Shown piece by piece: positions 10,819 to 19,040 of a DNA stretch of 64,000 nucleotides. The notes under the pieces are model-generated. The model was not told the DNA's origin. It ran no database searches and was given only the letters and a program-made list of their open reading frames with translations. Location of the stretch: NCBI RefSeq assembly GCF_004116625.1, contig NZ_NXIE01000006.1, positions 1-64,000 on the forward strand. The letters are read 5' to 3'. The number at the start of each line of letters is the position of its first letter. Position 1 is the stretch's first letter. Origin of the DNA: Halarcobacter mediterraneus. GTDB taxonomy: Bacteria > Campylobacterota > Campylobacteria > Campylobacterales > Arcobacteraceae. The position numbers and the translations under genes were made by a program.

Positions 10819-12195
10819 ATTTATAAAAATTTTTCTTTTTTAATTTTTTTATTATCATTTTTATTTATAAATACTTCTATTTTTGCTAGTACTCTTGATG
10901 AGTACAATAAAGCAAGAATGGAATATCTAAAAGCAGTATTAAATAGTGATAAAAATAAAGAAATAACTAATCTAAAAAAGTTAATTCAAACAGGAAAAAA
11001 ATTAAATAAAAATATAAAAAAATATGAGATAGAATTAAATAAATATAATAAAGAAAAAGCAACTACTCCTATAAAAATTATTAAAAGAAAAACAAAAACT
11101 AACACTATAAAAAAAGTTTCTAAAAATAAAATAACATCTTCTTCTAAATATACTATCGAATCTGTAGAATCTAGAAATAATATGGTGATTATTGACTTCA
11201 AAACAAAAATATCTAAATCTTACGTAAAATTTATGGAAAAAAAAGTAAATAATGCTTATCAAGATATATATGATATAAAAGGTAATTTTAAAGATGCCTA
11301 CCCTACTAAGTTAAAAATAAATGGTGTAAAACAAATAGTTATAAAACAAGAAGATAAAAATACTCTAAGAATATTATTTGAAGACAACTATAATTTGAAA
11401 ACTATCTATTTTCTAGTAAATGATAAACGACTAATATTAAAAGTTCTAGATATAAAAAACTCTAACTCAAAAAGCACAAGTACAAAAAATACAAAAGTAA
11501 CATATAGACCAGGATTAAATAAGGTTGTTGTTTTAGATGCTGGACATGGAGGTAAAGATCCTGGAGGGATTGGACCAAGAAAAAGATATGAAAAAATTGT
11601 AGTTTTTAAAGTTACCAAATATCTAGAATCTTATCTAAAGAAAAGAGGATATAAAGTTTATTTAACTAGAAATAAAGATAAATTTATAAAAGTTAGAAAT
11701 AGAACAGTTTTAGCAAATAAAAAGAAAGCTGATATTTTTATTTCTATTCATGCAAATGCTATAGGAAAAGCGAAAGCTCATAAACTAAAAGGAATTGAAA
11801 CTTTTTTCTTAAGCCCTGCAAGAAGTGAAAGAGCAAAAAGAGTTGCTGCAAAAGAAAATGGTTCAGATGTAAGAGAAATGAGTAGCTCTACAAAAAGAGC
11901 ATTTTTAGAATCCCTTAATAGACCTAGAATTACTGCTTCTCATAAGTTATCAATAGATATACAAAGAAATATGCTTTTTAATGCAAGAAAGCTATATAAA
12001 GATACTGTAGATGGAGGAGTAAGAGAAGGACCATTTTGGGTTTTAGTTGGTGCACAAATGCCTTCTGTCTTAATAGAACTTGGATATATTACGCATCCTG
12101 AAGAATCAAGAAGACTTTATACTAAAAAATATCAAAAAGCATTGGCTGAAGGAATAGCTAATGGGATAGACTCTTATTTTCTAAAGAATCCTTAA
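10819..12195 (+). CDS. Secreted N-acetylmuramoyl-L-alanine amidase, probable ATT start
   Basis: The first ATG is at 10918, but the frame stays open upstream to 10819, where ATT lies 7 nt after AAAGGAG (10805-10811). The 33 extra residues form a signal peptide ending SIFA-S, which an exported amidase needs, so I place the start at ATT (458 residues). The middle is Lys-rich and followed by an AMIN-like segment. The C-terminal Amidase_3 zinc domain shows VVVLDAGHGGKDPGG, ISIHANA and the catalytic VLIELGYITHPEE. It cleaves the lactyl-Ala bond of peptidoglycan in the periplasm, typically at division. The 3' end overlaps the convergent NUDIX gene by 38 bp. Confidence 0.85.
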   Translation: MYKNFSFLIFLLSFLFINTSIFASTLDEYNKARMEYLKAVLNSDKNKEITNLKKLIQTGKKLNKNIKKYEIELNKYNKEKATTPIKIIKRKTKTNTIKKVSKNKITSSSKYTIESVESRNNMVIIDFKTKISKSYVKFMEKKVNNAYQDIYDIKGNFKDAYPTKLKINGVKQIVIKQEDKNTLRILFEDNYNLKTIYFLVNDKRLILKVLDIKNSNSKSTSTKNTKVTYRPGLNKVVVLDAGHGGKDPGGIGPRKRYEKIVVFKVTKYLESYLKKRGYKVYLTRNKDKFIKVRNRTVLANKKKADIFISIHANAIGKAKAHKLKGIETFFLSPARSERAKRVAAKENGSDVREMSSSTKRAFLESLNRPRITASHKLSIDIQRNMLFNARKLYKDTVDGGVREGPFWVLVGAQMPSVLIELGYITHPEESRRLYTKKYQKALAEGIANGIDSYFLKNP

Positions 12196-12601
12196 TTTGT
12201 TTTATTAGGTTATTTTGTTTTCTTTTTATTTTAGGTAAATCTTTAATATCAAAAAATTTAACTTTAGAATTTTCCCAAGATAAAAAAGTTTCATATAACT
12301 TATCCTTAAAAAAATAAGTATCTAAATCTTTAATTTTTTTTGCATTCACTAACCAAATACCAATATCTTTTTCATTGTTTTCTTGAAAGAAATATTCTTC
12401 AAAAAGATATGTTTCAATAATAATTCCACACTCTTCTTTGAACTCTCTTTTTGCACACTCTTTAGGAGTTTCATTTTTAAGCATAACTCCCTTTAAACAA
12501 CCCCATTTATCTAAACTTTTTACCGATTTACAAAGTAAAAGCTTTATACTATTTTTTTCTACTTTATATAAAGCAATACCATAAGCTTTTATTTTATGCA
12601 T
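12158..12601 (-). CDS. NUDIX hydrolase
   Basis: 147 residues. The Nudix box is complete: G-VMLKN-E-TPKECAK-REFKEECGI, matching Gx5Ex7REUxEExGU, so divalent-metal pyrophosphohydrolase activity is expected. The substrate cannot be told; Ap4A, ADP-ribose or nucleotide triphosphates are family options. The N-terminal KAYGIALYKVEKNSIKLLLC strand is typical of the fold. Its start overlaps the end of the permease gene by 8 bp, so it is co-transcribed with the lptG-pth block, and its 3' end overlaps the amidase gene on the other strand. Confidence 0.88.
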   Translation of the reverse strand: MHKIKAYGIALYKVEKNSIKLLLCKSVKSLDKWGCLKGVMLKNETPKECAKREFKEECGIIIETYLFEEYFFQENNEKDIGIWLVNAKKIKDLDTYFFKDKLYETFLSWENSKVKFFDIKDLPKIKRKQNNLIKQIKDSLENKSLSH

Positions 12602-13664
12602 ATCTTTTTCTCTTTTTGTAAATTAAATACGAACCTAAGAACCAAATAAAAAGTGGTAAAAGCAAAGAAAATTCTGGTTTTAAAACTCCACTATTTGAAA
12701 ACTTATACAACATAAAGAAAAAGCCCCAAACAACTAAGGTTCCAAATATAGATAAAGAAGTAAAAGATCCCATATTAAAAAATCTCCTATTTAAAGAAGT
12801 AAAGATAAAAATAATCATAATTAAGGGTAAAATGAAAAAAGGAATAAATAATTCATAGTATATTGCAGCACGAATTTTATCAGTATTAACTCCTTGCTTA
12901 CTCAATAATTCTAATGCTGAAAGAGCATCAGAAATAGAAAAATTTGACTTTTCTTCATATACATTATCCAAAATTTTTGGTTTAAACCCTTCTAAAGTAT
13001 TTAAAAACTTTTCATATCTCACTTCTAGTTTAGAGTTTTCAAAGTTCATATCTTTTGGTTTCTTTACAATTTTTGCATCAACAATATACCATTTATCATT
13101 CTGAAAATATGCTTTCTTTGCAATTATTGTTTCTTCTAAATCATCATTATTTATTTTATAAATATGTATACCTTCAGCTTCTTTTCTTAGAGGGTATAAA
13201 TTTTTGAAGTATACAAAATTATCATTATATTTTAAAAAAATATCTGATTTAATATTTGAAAAATAGTCTCCATCTAGTATTTTCTTCTTTTGTTCATAAG
13301 AGTAAGCTAAGGGTGTTGTTTGAATAAATATCATTACTAATAAAAGAAAAAATGAAACTAACACTACAGGTAAATAAATATCAATTCTTTTGGCACCTAA
13401 AGATGTAAAAGCAACTAATTCATTATTTTTTACAAATATTACTAGCGTTACTATCCATGCAAAAACTAAAGATAGTGGTAAAGTTAAAGTAAGAGTAAAA
13501 AAACTATTATACATAATATATAATAATTGTAAATTAGCTGAATCTGGTAAATCTTTTGAGTTTTGTAAAAAATCCATTCCTACAAAAAAAAGTTGTAATG
13601 AAATTAGTACGATTAAAAAGTGTATTAAGTATTTTTGTAAAATATATTTAGTAATTATGCCCAT
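12594..13664 (-). CDS. lptG: LptF/LptG-family lipopolysaccharide export permease
   Basis: 356 residues of the YjgP/YjgQ family. The layout is three N-terminal transmembrane segments (FLIVLISLQLFFVGMDFL; a second around 50-75; a third around 95-115), a periplasmic beta-jellyroll region (about 120-265) and three C-terminal segments. The family forms the LptB2FG complex that extracts LPS from the inner membrane. The KNNELVAFTSLGAKRIDI coupling segment after TM2 contacts LptB. LptG rather than LptF is inferred from the neighbouring pth and rplY genes, which flank a YjgP/YjgQ gene in Campylobacter too. No strong ribosome site is visible. Confidence 0.85.
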   Translation of the reverse strand: MGIITKYILQKYLIHFLIVLISLQLFFVGMDFLQNSKDLPDSANLQLLYIMYNSFFTLTLTLPLSLVFAWIVTLVIFVKNNELVAFTSLGAKRIDIYLPVVLVSFFLLLVMIFIQTTPLAYSYEQKKKILDGDYFSNIKSDIFLKYNDNFVYFKNLYPLRKEAEGIHIYKINNDDLEETIIAKKAYFQNDKWYIVDAKIVKKPKDMNFENSKLEVRYEKFLNTLEGFKPKILDNVYEEKSNFSISDALSALELLSKQGVNTDKIRAAIYYELFIPFFILPLIMIIFIFTSLNRRFFNMGSFTSLSIFGTLVVWGFFFMLYKFSNSGVLKPEFSLLLPLFIWFLGSYLIYKKRKRYA

Positions 13665-13668
13665 ATTA

Positions 13669-14220
13669 TTATTTCAATGTAAATTTTGTTTTTACTTCAT
13701 CAATTGATTCACTTTGTAATGCTTCAATTGCTTTAATAGTATGAGAGATTATACCTTCTAATTTATTTAATTCTTCTTTCGAAAAGTTTGATAAGACATA
13801 ATTTACAACTTCATTTTTATCTTGAGGTTTGCCTATACCTATTCTAACCCTTATATACTCTTTTCCAATACAAGAATCAATAGATTTTAAACCATTATGC
13901 CCCCCATGTCCTCCACCAATTTTAAACTTTACAGTCCCAAATGGTAAATCTAAGTCATCATGGATTACTATTATATTTTCAATATCAATTTTATAATAAT
14001 CTTTTATAGCAACAACAGCTTGTCCTGAATTATTCATATAAGTATTAGGTTTTACAAAAAGGTTATTAGAAGTTTTTGAAACTTCTGCTTTGAAGTTTGA
14101 TTTATTTATATTTGTAGTTTGTAAGTTTTTAGTTATTTCATCAATAACTAAAAAACCTACATTATGTCTAGTTAATTGGTACTTTTCACCAATATTTCCA
14201 AGACCTATTATTAAATACAT
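13669..14220 (-). CDS. pth: Peptidyl-tRNA hydrolase
   Basis: 183 residues. Pth recycles peptidyl-tRNA released from stalled ribosomes. Motifs: LIIGLGNIGEKYQLTRHNVGF with the catalytic His, KPNTYMNNSGQAV, HDDLDLPFG and GGHGGHNGLKSI. Length is normal. It follows rplY by 12 bp in the conserved rplY-pth-lptG order of Campylobacterota. Confidence 0.96.
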   Translation of the reverse strand: MYLIIGLGNIGEKYQLTRHNVGFLVIDEITKNLQTTNINKSNFKAEVSKTSNNLFVKPNTYMNNSGQAVVAIKDYYKIDIENIIVIHDDLDLPFGTVKFKIGGGHGGHNGLKSIDSCIGKEYIRVRIGIGKPQDKNEVVNYVLSNFSKEELNKLEGIISHTIKAIEALQSESIDEVKTKFTLK

Positions 14221-14232
14221 TAAAAGCCTAAA

Positions 14233-14769
14233 TTACTTAGCTTTAATTACACCTACAACAGGAACTCTTGGATCTAAGAAACATTGAACACCTTCTGGTA
14301 ATTCTAAATTTCTTACTAAAACATTATCACCAGTATCTAAATCAGAAATTTCTAAATTAAATGATTCTGGTAAGTTTTCAATTGTACATTTAACTGGAAC
14401 TCTTTTCTTATGGAAAACAAAAAGACCTTTGTTTTTTAAACCTTTTGGAGTTCCCTCAACAGTTACAGGAACTTTATAAGTAGTTCTTACACCTGGTTGA
14501 GCAACCATTAAATCTACATGTACTAAATCAGAAGTAACAGGATCTTTTTGATACTCTTGAACTACTACTTTAGTTACATTTCCACCAACATTTACATCAA
14601 ATGCAATAGTTGATTTATTTCTTAAAAACTTAATGAATTCATTCTTTTTAAATGCTGCATTAATATTTTCTAAACCTTTTCCATAGATATTTGCAATTAA
14701 GTAACCATCTTTTCTTAAAGATTTAGTTTCTTGTTTTGTCATACTATCTCTTACGATACCCTCTAACAT
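14233..14769 (-). CDS. rplY: 50S ribosomal protein L25/general stress protein Ctc
   Basis: 178 residues. The N-terminal half is the 5S-rRNA-binding L25 domain ([34 protein letters not shown]), and the C-terminal half is the TL5/Ctc beta domain ([45 protein letters not shown]). It binds 5S rRNA in the large ribosomal subunit. An AAGGAAAG ribosome site precedes the ATG. The short gap to the cytochrome gene holds a terminator-like hairpin, so rplY may have its own promoter. Confidence 0.95.
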   Translation of the reverse strand: MLEGIVRDSMTKQETKSLRKDGYLIANIYGKGLENINAAFKKNEFIKFLRNKSTIAFDVNVGGNVTKVVVQEYQKDPVTSDLVHVDLMVAQPGVRTTYKVPVTVEGTPKGLKNKGLFVFHKKRVPVKCTIENLPESFNLEISDLDTGDNVLVRNLELPEGVQCFLDPRVPVVGVIKAK

Positions 14770-14813
14770 AAACTTTCCTTTTTTTAAATTTGAAGGCGTA
14801 TTTTACTTAAAAA

Positions 14814-14836
14814 AAGTTTAAGATTACTTGAAACTT
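14814..14836 (-). terminator. Intrinsic terminator of the cytochrome c gene
   Basis: Read on the minus strand, AAGTTTCAAG pairs with CTTAAACTT (one bulged C) around the loop TAAT and is followed by a run of seven T. It begins at the stop codon of the cytochrome gene and separates it from rplY. Confidence 0.6.
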
Positions 14837-15200
14837 ATTTAATATTCTTAATATAGTAATATAAAGACTTCATTTCTTCTGTAGTTAAAAAATATGTTGG
14901 CATTACTTTAGACTCTGTTTTATCTGATTTTAATTTATCAACAAAATCTTTAAAACTTACATTACTTATAGCTGGTGCAATAATTTTTTTTTCCACTAAT
15001 TTTTTAGTTTTTTTATCTTTTTCTTTATATCTTGCTATTACTACAGCTTTATTTCCCTTTCCATGACATTTAATACACCCTACTCCTCTAGGGTTTTCAT
15101 ATAACATTGCCCCATATTCAAATTTAGTAATAAAAGAATTATCCATTATATTTCCAAAAAGAATTGTACTAAAAACTATAATAAAACCTATGAACTTCAA
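14835..15200 (-). CDS. Small periplasmic monohaem cytochrome c
   Basis: 121 residues with an N-terminal signal peptide (KFIGFIIVFSTILFG). One haem-binding motif, CIKCH, is at residues 42-46, and a likely methionine axial ligand is Met100 in KVMPTYFLTTEEM. The Lys-rich segment 58-73 between them is unusual. It is probably an electron carrier or a sensor-type cytochrome in the periplasm; the redox partner is unknown. It is divergent from folD and isolated from rplY by a terminator. Confidence 0.85.
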   Translation of the reverse strand: MKFIGFIIVFSTILFGNIMDNSFITKFEYGAMLYENPRGVGCIKCHGKGNKAVVIARYKEKDKKTKKLVEKKIIAPAISNVSFKDFVDKLKSDKTESKVMPTYFLTTEEMKSLYYYIKNIK

Positions 15201-15282
15201 TATAAGCCTTTATGTAATACTAGATTAAAAAAATTTTAGCTATTATACTACCTTAAAATTAAATAAATATGAGGCAAAAGCA

Positions 15283-16143
15283 ATGACATTACTTGATGGA
15301 AAAGCATTATCAAATAAAATAAAAGAAGAAGTTAAAGTTGAAGTTTCAAAACTTAAGGAAGAAAAAAATATTATTCCTGGACTAGCAGTTATTTTAGTTG
15401 GAGATGATGCGGCAAGTGCAACATATGTAAATAGTAAACATAAATCATGTGAAGCAGCAGGTATATATTCTGAAGTTCATACAAAAGAGTCTTCTATTTC
15501 TCAAAAAGAATTACTAAGTTTAATTGAAGATATGAACAATAATCCAAAACTTGATGGTATTTTAGTTCAATTACCATTACCTAAACATATTGATACAACT
15601 ACTGTTTTAGAAGCAATAAACCCTTTAAAAGATGTTGATGGATTTCATCCATATAATGTTGGAAGAATGGTATCAAACCTTGACTCTTTTTTACCAGCAA
15701 CACCATTTGGTGTAATGAGAATGTTTGAAGAGTATGGTATTGAATTATCTGGGAAAAATGCTGTTGTAATTGGTTCATCTGATATTGTTGGAAAACCAAT
15801 GGCATCACTTTTAATCAATGCAAAAGCAACGGTAACTGTTTGTAACTCTAGAACAAAAGATTTAAGTGCTCATACAAAAGCAGCAGATATTGTAATTATT
15901 GCAGTAGGTGTTCCTCATTTACTAAAAGCAAATATGTTAAAAGAAGGAGCTGTTGTTATTGATGTAGGAATCAATAGACTTGATACTGGTAAACTAACTG
16001 GAGATGCAGACTTTGAAGATTGTAAAGATAAATGTTCATATATAACTCCTGTTCCAGGTGGAGTTGGACCAATGACAATAGGAATGTTATTAAAAAATAC
16101 TCTAAAAGCTGCAAACCTTAGAGAAAAAAGAGAAAACAACTAA
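15283..16143 (+). CDS. folD: Methylenetetrahydrofolate dehydrogenase/cyclohydrolase
   Basis: 286 residues. FolD interconverts 5,10-methylene- and 10-formyl-tetrahydrofolate using NADP. Motifs: YVNSKHKSCEAAGI with the catalytic Lys, GILVQLPLPKHI, VDGFHPYNVGRM, VIGSSDIVGKPMASLL and TPVPGGVGPMTIGML. Its stop overlaps the lepB start by one base, so folD-lepB-rpiB form an operon. A possible -10 (TATTATACT) lies about 35 bp upstream. Confidence 0.97.
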   Translation: MTLLDGKALSNKIKEEVKVEVSKLKEEKNIIPGLAVILVGDDAASATYVNSKHKSCEAAGIYSEVHTKESSISQKELLSLIEDMNNNPKLDGILVQLPLPKHIDTTTVLEAINPLKDVDGFHPYNVGRMVSNLDSFLPATPFGVMRMFEEYGIELSGKNAVVIGSSDIVGKPMASLLINAKATVTVCNSRTKDLSAHTKAADIVIIAVGVPHLLKANMLKEGAVVIDVGINRLDTGKLTGDADFEDCKDKCSYITPVPGGVGPMTIGMLLKNTLKAANLREKRENN

Positions 16144-16928
16144 TGCTTAGAAAAGTTTACAACTGGTCTTCTTCATGGACAGGTACAATTGTTATTGTAC
16201 TTACAATTATATTTTTTATTGCACAAGCCTTTGTTATTCCAAGTGGAAGTATGAAAAACACCTTATTAATAGGAGATATGCTTTTTGTAAAGAAATTCTC
16301 ATATGGTATTCCAGTTCCTAGAATTCCTTGGATTGAAGTTCAAGTATTACCTGATTTTAAAGGAAATGGTCATCTACTTGAAGGAGACAGACCCAAAAGA
16401 GGTGATATTGTTGTATTTAGATATCCAAACAACGATAATATTCACTATGTAAAAAGAGCTGTTGCTATTGGTGGAGATATAGTTGCTTTAAAAGATAAAC
16501 ATTTATTTTTACATCCCAAAGAAGGTAATGAATATATTAAAGAGAATTATCCAAAAGAAAAAATAATCGAATCAAATGGTAGACTTTGGGTTATGGACCC
16601 ATATAAAGAGAAACATCCAGGGATTCATAATGATCCAAGTGTAAAAAGAGATGGATTACAGCCATATCAATTATTTGATATGATGCCTATTAAAATACCA
16701 GAAGATGAAACATTTATGATGGGAGATAATAGAGACCATTCAAATGACTCAAGATTTTGGGGTACAGTTCCATATAAATTTATTGTAGGTAAACCTTGGT
16801 TTATATATTTTTCTTGGAATGAAAATAAAGAAATTAGATGGAATAGAGTATTTAGAACTGTTGACTCTTTAGAAAAAGATATGCAAGGAAAAGAGTTAGA
16901 AATAAATCATAAAGAAGGAATTTACTAA
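16143..16928 (+). CDS. lepB: Signal peptidase I
   Basis: 261 residues. LepB removes signal peptides from exported proteins at the outer face of the inner membrane. One N-terminal transmembrane segment (about 13-32) is followed by the catalytic Ser36 in IPSGSM and the Lys104 dyad partner in YVKRAVAIGGD. The box-E sequence MGDNRDHSNDSRFWG is present. It overlaps folD and rpiB by one base each. Confidence 0.96.
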   Translation: MLRKVYNWSSSWTGTIVIVLTIIFFIAQAFVIPSGSMKNTLLIGDMLFVKKFSYGIPVPRIPWIEVQVLPDFKGNGHLLEGDRPKRGDIVVFRYPNNDNIHYVKRAVAIGGDIVALKDKHLFLHPKEGNEYIKENYPKEKIIESNGRLWVMDPYKEKHPGIHNDPSVKRDGLQPYQLFDMMPIKIPEDETFMMGDNRDHSNDSRFWGTVPYKFIVGKPWFIYFSWNENKEIRWNRVFRTVDSLEKDMQGKELEINHKEGIY

Positions 16929-17377
16929 TGAAATATTTTATTGGTGCAGACCATGCTGGTATTGATATAAAAGCATATGTAAAAGAACTATTTGAAGCTA
17001 GAGGTCATGAAGTCATTGACTTAGGTCCAAATACTAAAGATAGAGTTGATTATCCTGATTTTGCTGCAAAAGTATGCAAAGAAGTACTTGCAAATGAAGG
17101 AACAAAAGGAATATTAATTTGTGGCTCTGGAATTGGGATGTCTATGGCTGCTAATAAATTTGATGGGATTAGAGCTGCTTTATGTCATAATGAATACTCT
17201 GCAAAAATGGCAAGAGAACATAATGATGCAAATGTAATTTGCTTAGGAGAAAGAGTTTCTGGCTATGGTATGGTTGAAGCTATAATTGAAGCTTGGGATA
17301 AAGCTTCTTTTGAAGGTGGAAGACATGAAGGAAGAGTTGAAAAAATAAATAACTTATTTGGAAGTTGTAGAGCATAA
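16928..17377 (+). CDS. rpiB: Ribose-5-phosphate isomerase B
   Basis: 149 residues. RpiB interconverts ribose 5-phosphate and ribulose 5-phosphate in the pentose phosphate pathway. GADHAGIDIKAYVKE, GILICGSGIGMSMAANK with the catalytic Cys, RAALCHNEYSAKMAREHNDA and VICLGERV are all readable. Last gene of the folD-lepB-rpiB unit; a hairpin follows. Confidence 0.96.
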   Translation: MKYFIGADHAGIDIKAYVKELFEARGHEVIDLGPNTKDRVDYPDFAAKVCKEVLANEGTKGILICGSGIGMSMAANKFDGIRAALCHNEYSAKMAREHNDANVICLGERVSGYGMVEAIIEAWDKASFEGGRHEGRVEKINNLFGSCRA

Positions 17378-17400
17378 GTTGGAAAGTTTATCTTTCCAAC
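17378..17400. terminator. Hairpin between convergent rpiB and GNAT genes
   Basis: A perfect 9-bp stem, GTTGGAAAG and CTTTCCAAC, with loop TTTAT. It starts just after the rpiB stop and overlaps the last codons of the convergent acetyltransferase gene. No clear T-run follows on either strand, so termination is inferred from position and the relatively GC-rich stem. Confidence 0.55.
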
Positions 17401-17810
17401 TTCATTAAAACTGCATTTTCATTATTATAATAATTTTCTAAAATTTTTACTTTTTTAAAATTAAATTTTTCATAAAGATTTATAGCTTTAGTATTAGATT
17501 CTCTAACTTCTAGCTGTAGACTTTTACTTTCTAGGTTTTTTAAACTATACTTTAAAAGACTGCTTGCTATATTAAGTTTTCTATAATCTTCTAAAATTGC
17601 TAAAGAATAAAGTCTATAAAACTTTTTTCTCTTTAACCATAAAATATATCCAACTATTTTTTTATTAACTTCAACTTTATAAAAAAAGCTTTTTTCTACA
17701 TGATAATAAAAACTACTAAGACTCATTGCCATGATATCATTTTCAAAAACTTTTTGTTCAATTTCAAAAAGTTTTTTTATATCACTTTTTAAAGCTTTGC
17801 TAATTTTCAT
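17388..17810 (-). CDS. GNAT-family N-acetyltransferase (RimI-like)
   Basis: 140 residues of the acetyl-CoA-dependent GNAT fold. Motif A-like sequence YSLAILEDYRKLNIASSLLKY has the RxxxxA acetyl-CoA loop in a weak form, and LQLEVRESNTKAINLYEKFNF is the typical motif B of RimI-like enzymes. The substrate is unknown; protein N-terminal acetylation is one option. Its start overlaps the DUF2156 gene by 4 bp, so the two are coupled. Confidence 0.8.
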   Translation of the reverse strand: MKISKALKSDIKKLFEIEQKVFENDIMAMSLSSFYYHVEKSFFYKVEVNKKIVGYILWLKRKKFYRLYSLAILEDYRKLNIASSLLKYSLKNLESKSLQLEVRESNTKAINLYEKFNFKKVKILENYYNNENAVLMKLER

Positions 17811-18787
17811 TTTTGATAAATTGTATATTTAGGAATTAATTTATTTGGTCTATATGACATTTTTACTTTTTTCAAGTTTTCAAAACCCATATCATCACCA
17901 ACATTTATATATTCAATATTATATTTATCTTTTAAGATTTTTGTAAATTCTCTAAAGATAAATTGAGCACATCCTAAAACCTCAAAATCAGTTTTTTCTA
18001 TAATTACACTAGCCGTATTTTCATTTATTTTTTCTCCTACTGTAAAACCTTTTATCTCTCCATCAATATAAATTACTAAACCTATAATATCAAGATTCTC
18101 ATAATCATTAATTAATCGTTTTATTGCAAATCTTTCAAAATAAATTCCATCTAAAAAAATTTCAACTTCTTCTTTAGGCATATATGTAGTTCTATCTTTT
18201 ACCCACTTATTAAAAAGATTTAAAACATCATTTCCATGTTTAGTTTTATTTAAAATTTCAAGACTAAACTCTGGATAAATTTTTTTGAATTTATTTATTT
18301 CATTTCTTTTTGATTTATATGAATCCCCTTTTAACGATATTAAATCATCAACTTTATATATATAATCAACTAATTTTTTTTCAATAATAAAATCTTTTAG
18401 CATTTCATAAATCAAAGTTCCTTCTTCTAAATAGTCAACAAACCCTTCTAATATATTTTCATGAACATATTCGATTTTTGAATAGTTTTTATTACTATTA
18501 TGCTTATTCATTATTTCAAAACATTCTAATATAGCTTTATATGTATTATTCTTTTTCCCTAGTGGAGGTAATAACATTGTTAATTCACCAGAGTTTAAAA
18601 TAAATAAACAAAAAGTATCATTGACAATTGTATAAAAACCAGTTGCTGTTGAAAGCCAAATATAGTTTCCTGCAAAAGTATAATCACTTAAATCTACACT
18701 AATTAATTTTAAATATTTATCCATAAGTTCTTTTGCATTTAAATCAAAATGCTTCAATTTATAAGTGCCAATAGTTAATGTTGACAT
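17807..18787 (-). CDS. DUF2156-type acyltransferase-fold protein
   Basis: 326 residues, no signal peptide or membrane helices. The pattern ISLKGDSYKSKRNEINKFKK, followed by a GNAT-like second half with LVIYIDGEIKGFTVGE and EYINVGDDMGFENLKKVKMSY, matches the DUF2156 family (phosphatidylglycerol lysyltransferase C-terminal-like, tandem GNAT fold). Soluble members without the MprF flippase domain have no settled substrate. It lies upstream of and overlaps the RimI-like gene, so the pair may act on the same target; that is inference. Confidence 0.75.
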   Translation of the reverse strand: MSTLTIGTYKLKHFDLNAKELMDKYLKLISVDLSDYTFAGNYIWLSTATGFYTIVNDTFCLFILNSGELTMLLPPLGKKNNTYKAILECFEIMNKHNSNKNYSKIEYVHENILEGFVDYLEEGTLIYEMLKDFIIEKKLVDYIYKVDDLISLKGDSYKSKRNEINKFKKIYPEFSLEILNKTKHGNDVLNLFNKWVKDRTTYMPKEEVEIFLDGIYFERFAIKRLINDYENLDIIGLVIYIDGEIKGFTVGEKINENTASVIIEKTDFEVLGCAQFIFREFTKILKDKYNIEYINVGDDMGFENLKKVKMSYRPNKLIPKYTIYQK

Positions 18788-18923
18788 TGAAAAGTTTTCC
18801 TTCTTTTTATATTTTCAGAATTATACATCTTATTTTAAATTTTGCATCAAATTTTATTAATTTTTTTCATAAGCACCTATTTATCAATATTATGGGATAA
18901 TCAATTAAAACTAAAGAGAGTTT

Positions 18924-19040
18924 ATGAAAGAAGATTGGGTAGCATATTTAATAGTTCTTGTAGTAGTTGCATTAATGATGCTTGGGAAAAAAATGATTTT
19001 TTTTACTGATGATTCAAAAAACAAAAAGGATGATAAGTGA
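18924..19040 (+). CDS. 38-residue single-pass membrane protein
   Basis: A short ORF starting ATG after an AAGAGAG ribosome site. The sequence has a hydrophobic helix (WVAYLIVLVVVALMMLG) and a charged tail of Asp and Lys. It ends TGA at 19038-19040, overlapping the GTG start of the HD-domain gene by 4 bp, so the two are likely translated together. A possible -10 lies near GGGATAATC at 18895. Function unknown; the overlap and ribosome site support it being real. Confidence 0.65.
   Translation: MKEDWVAYLIVLVVVALMMLGKKMIFFTDDSKNKKDDK

Noticed and set aside
10918-10920. ATG as the amidase start
   Set aside because: It would remove the signal peptide and lies 107 nt after the only good ribosome site.
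13390-13707. 105-residue plus-strand ORF
   Set aside because: Antisense to the LptG gene, with no ribosome site and no family pattern.
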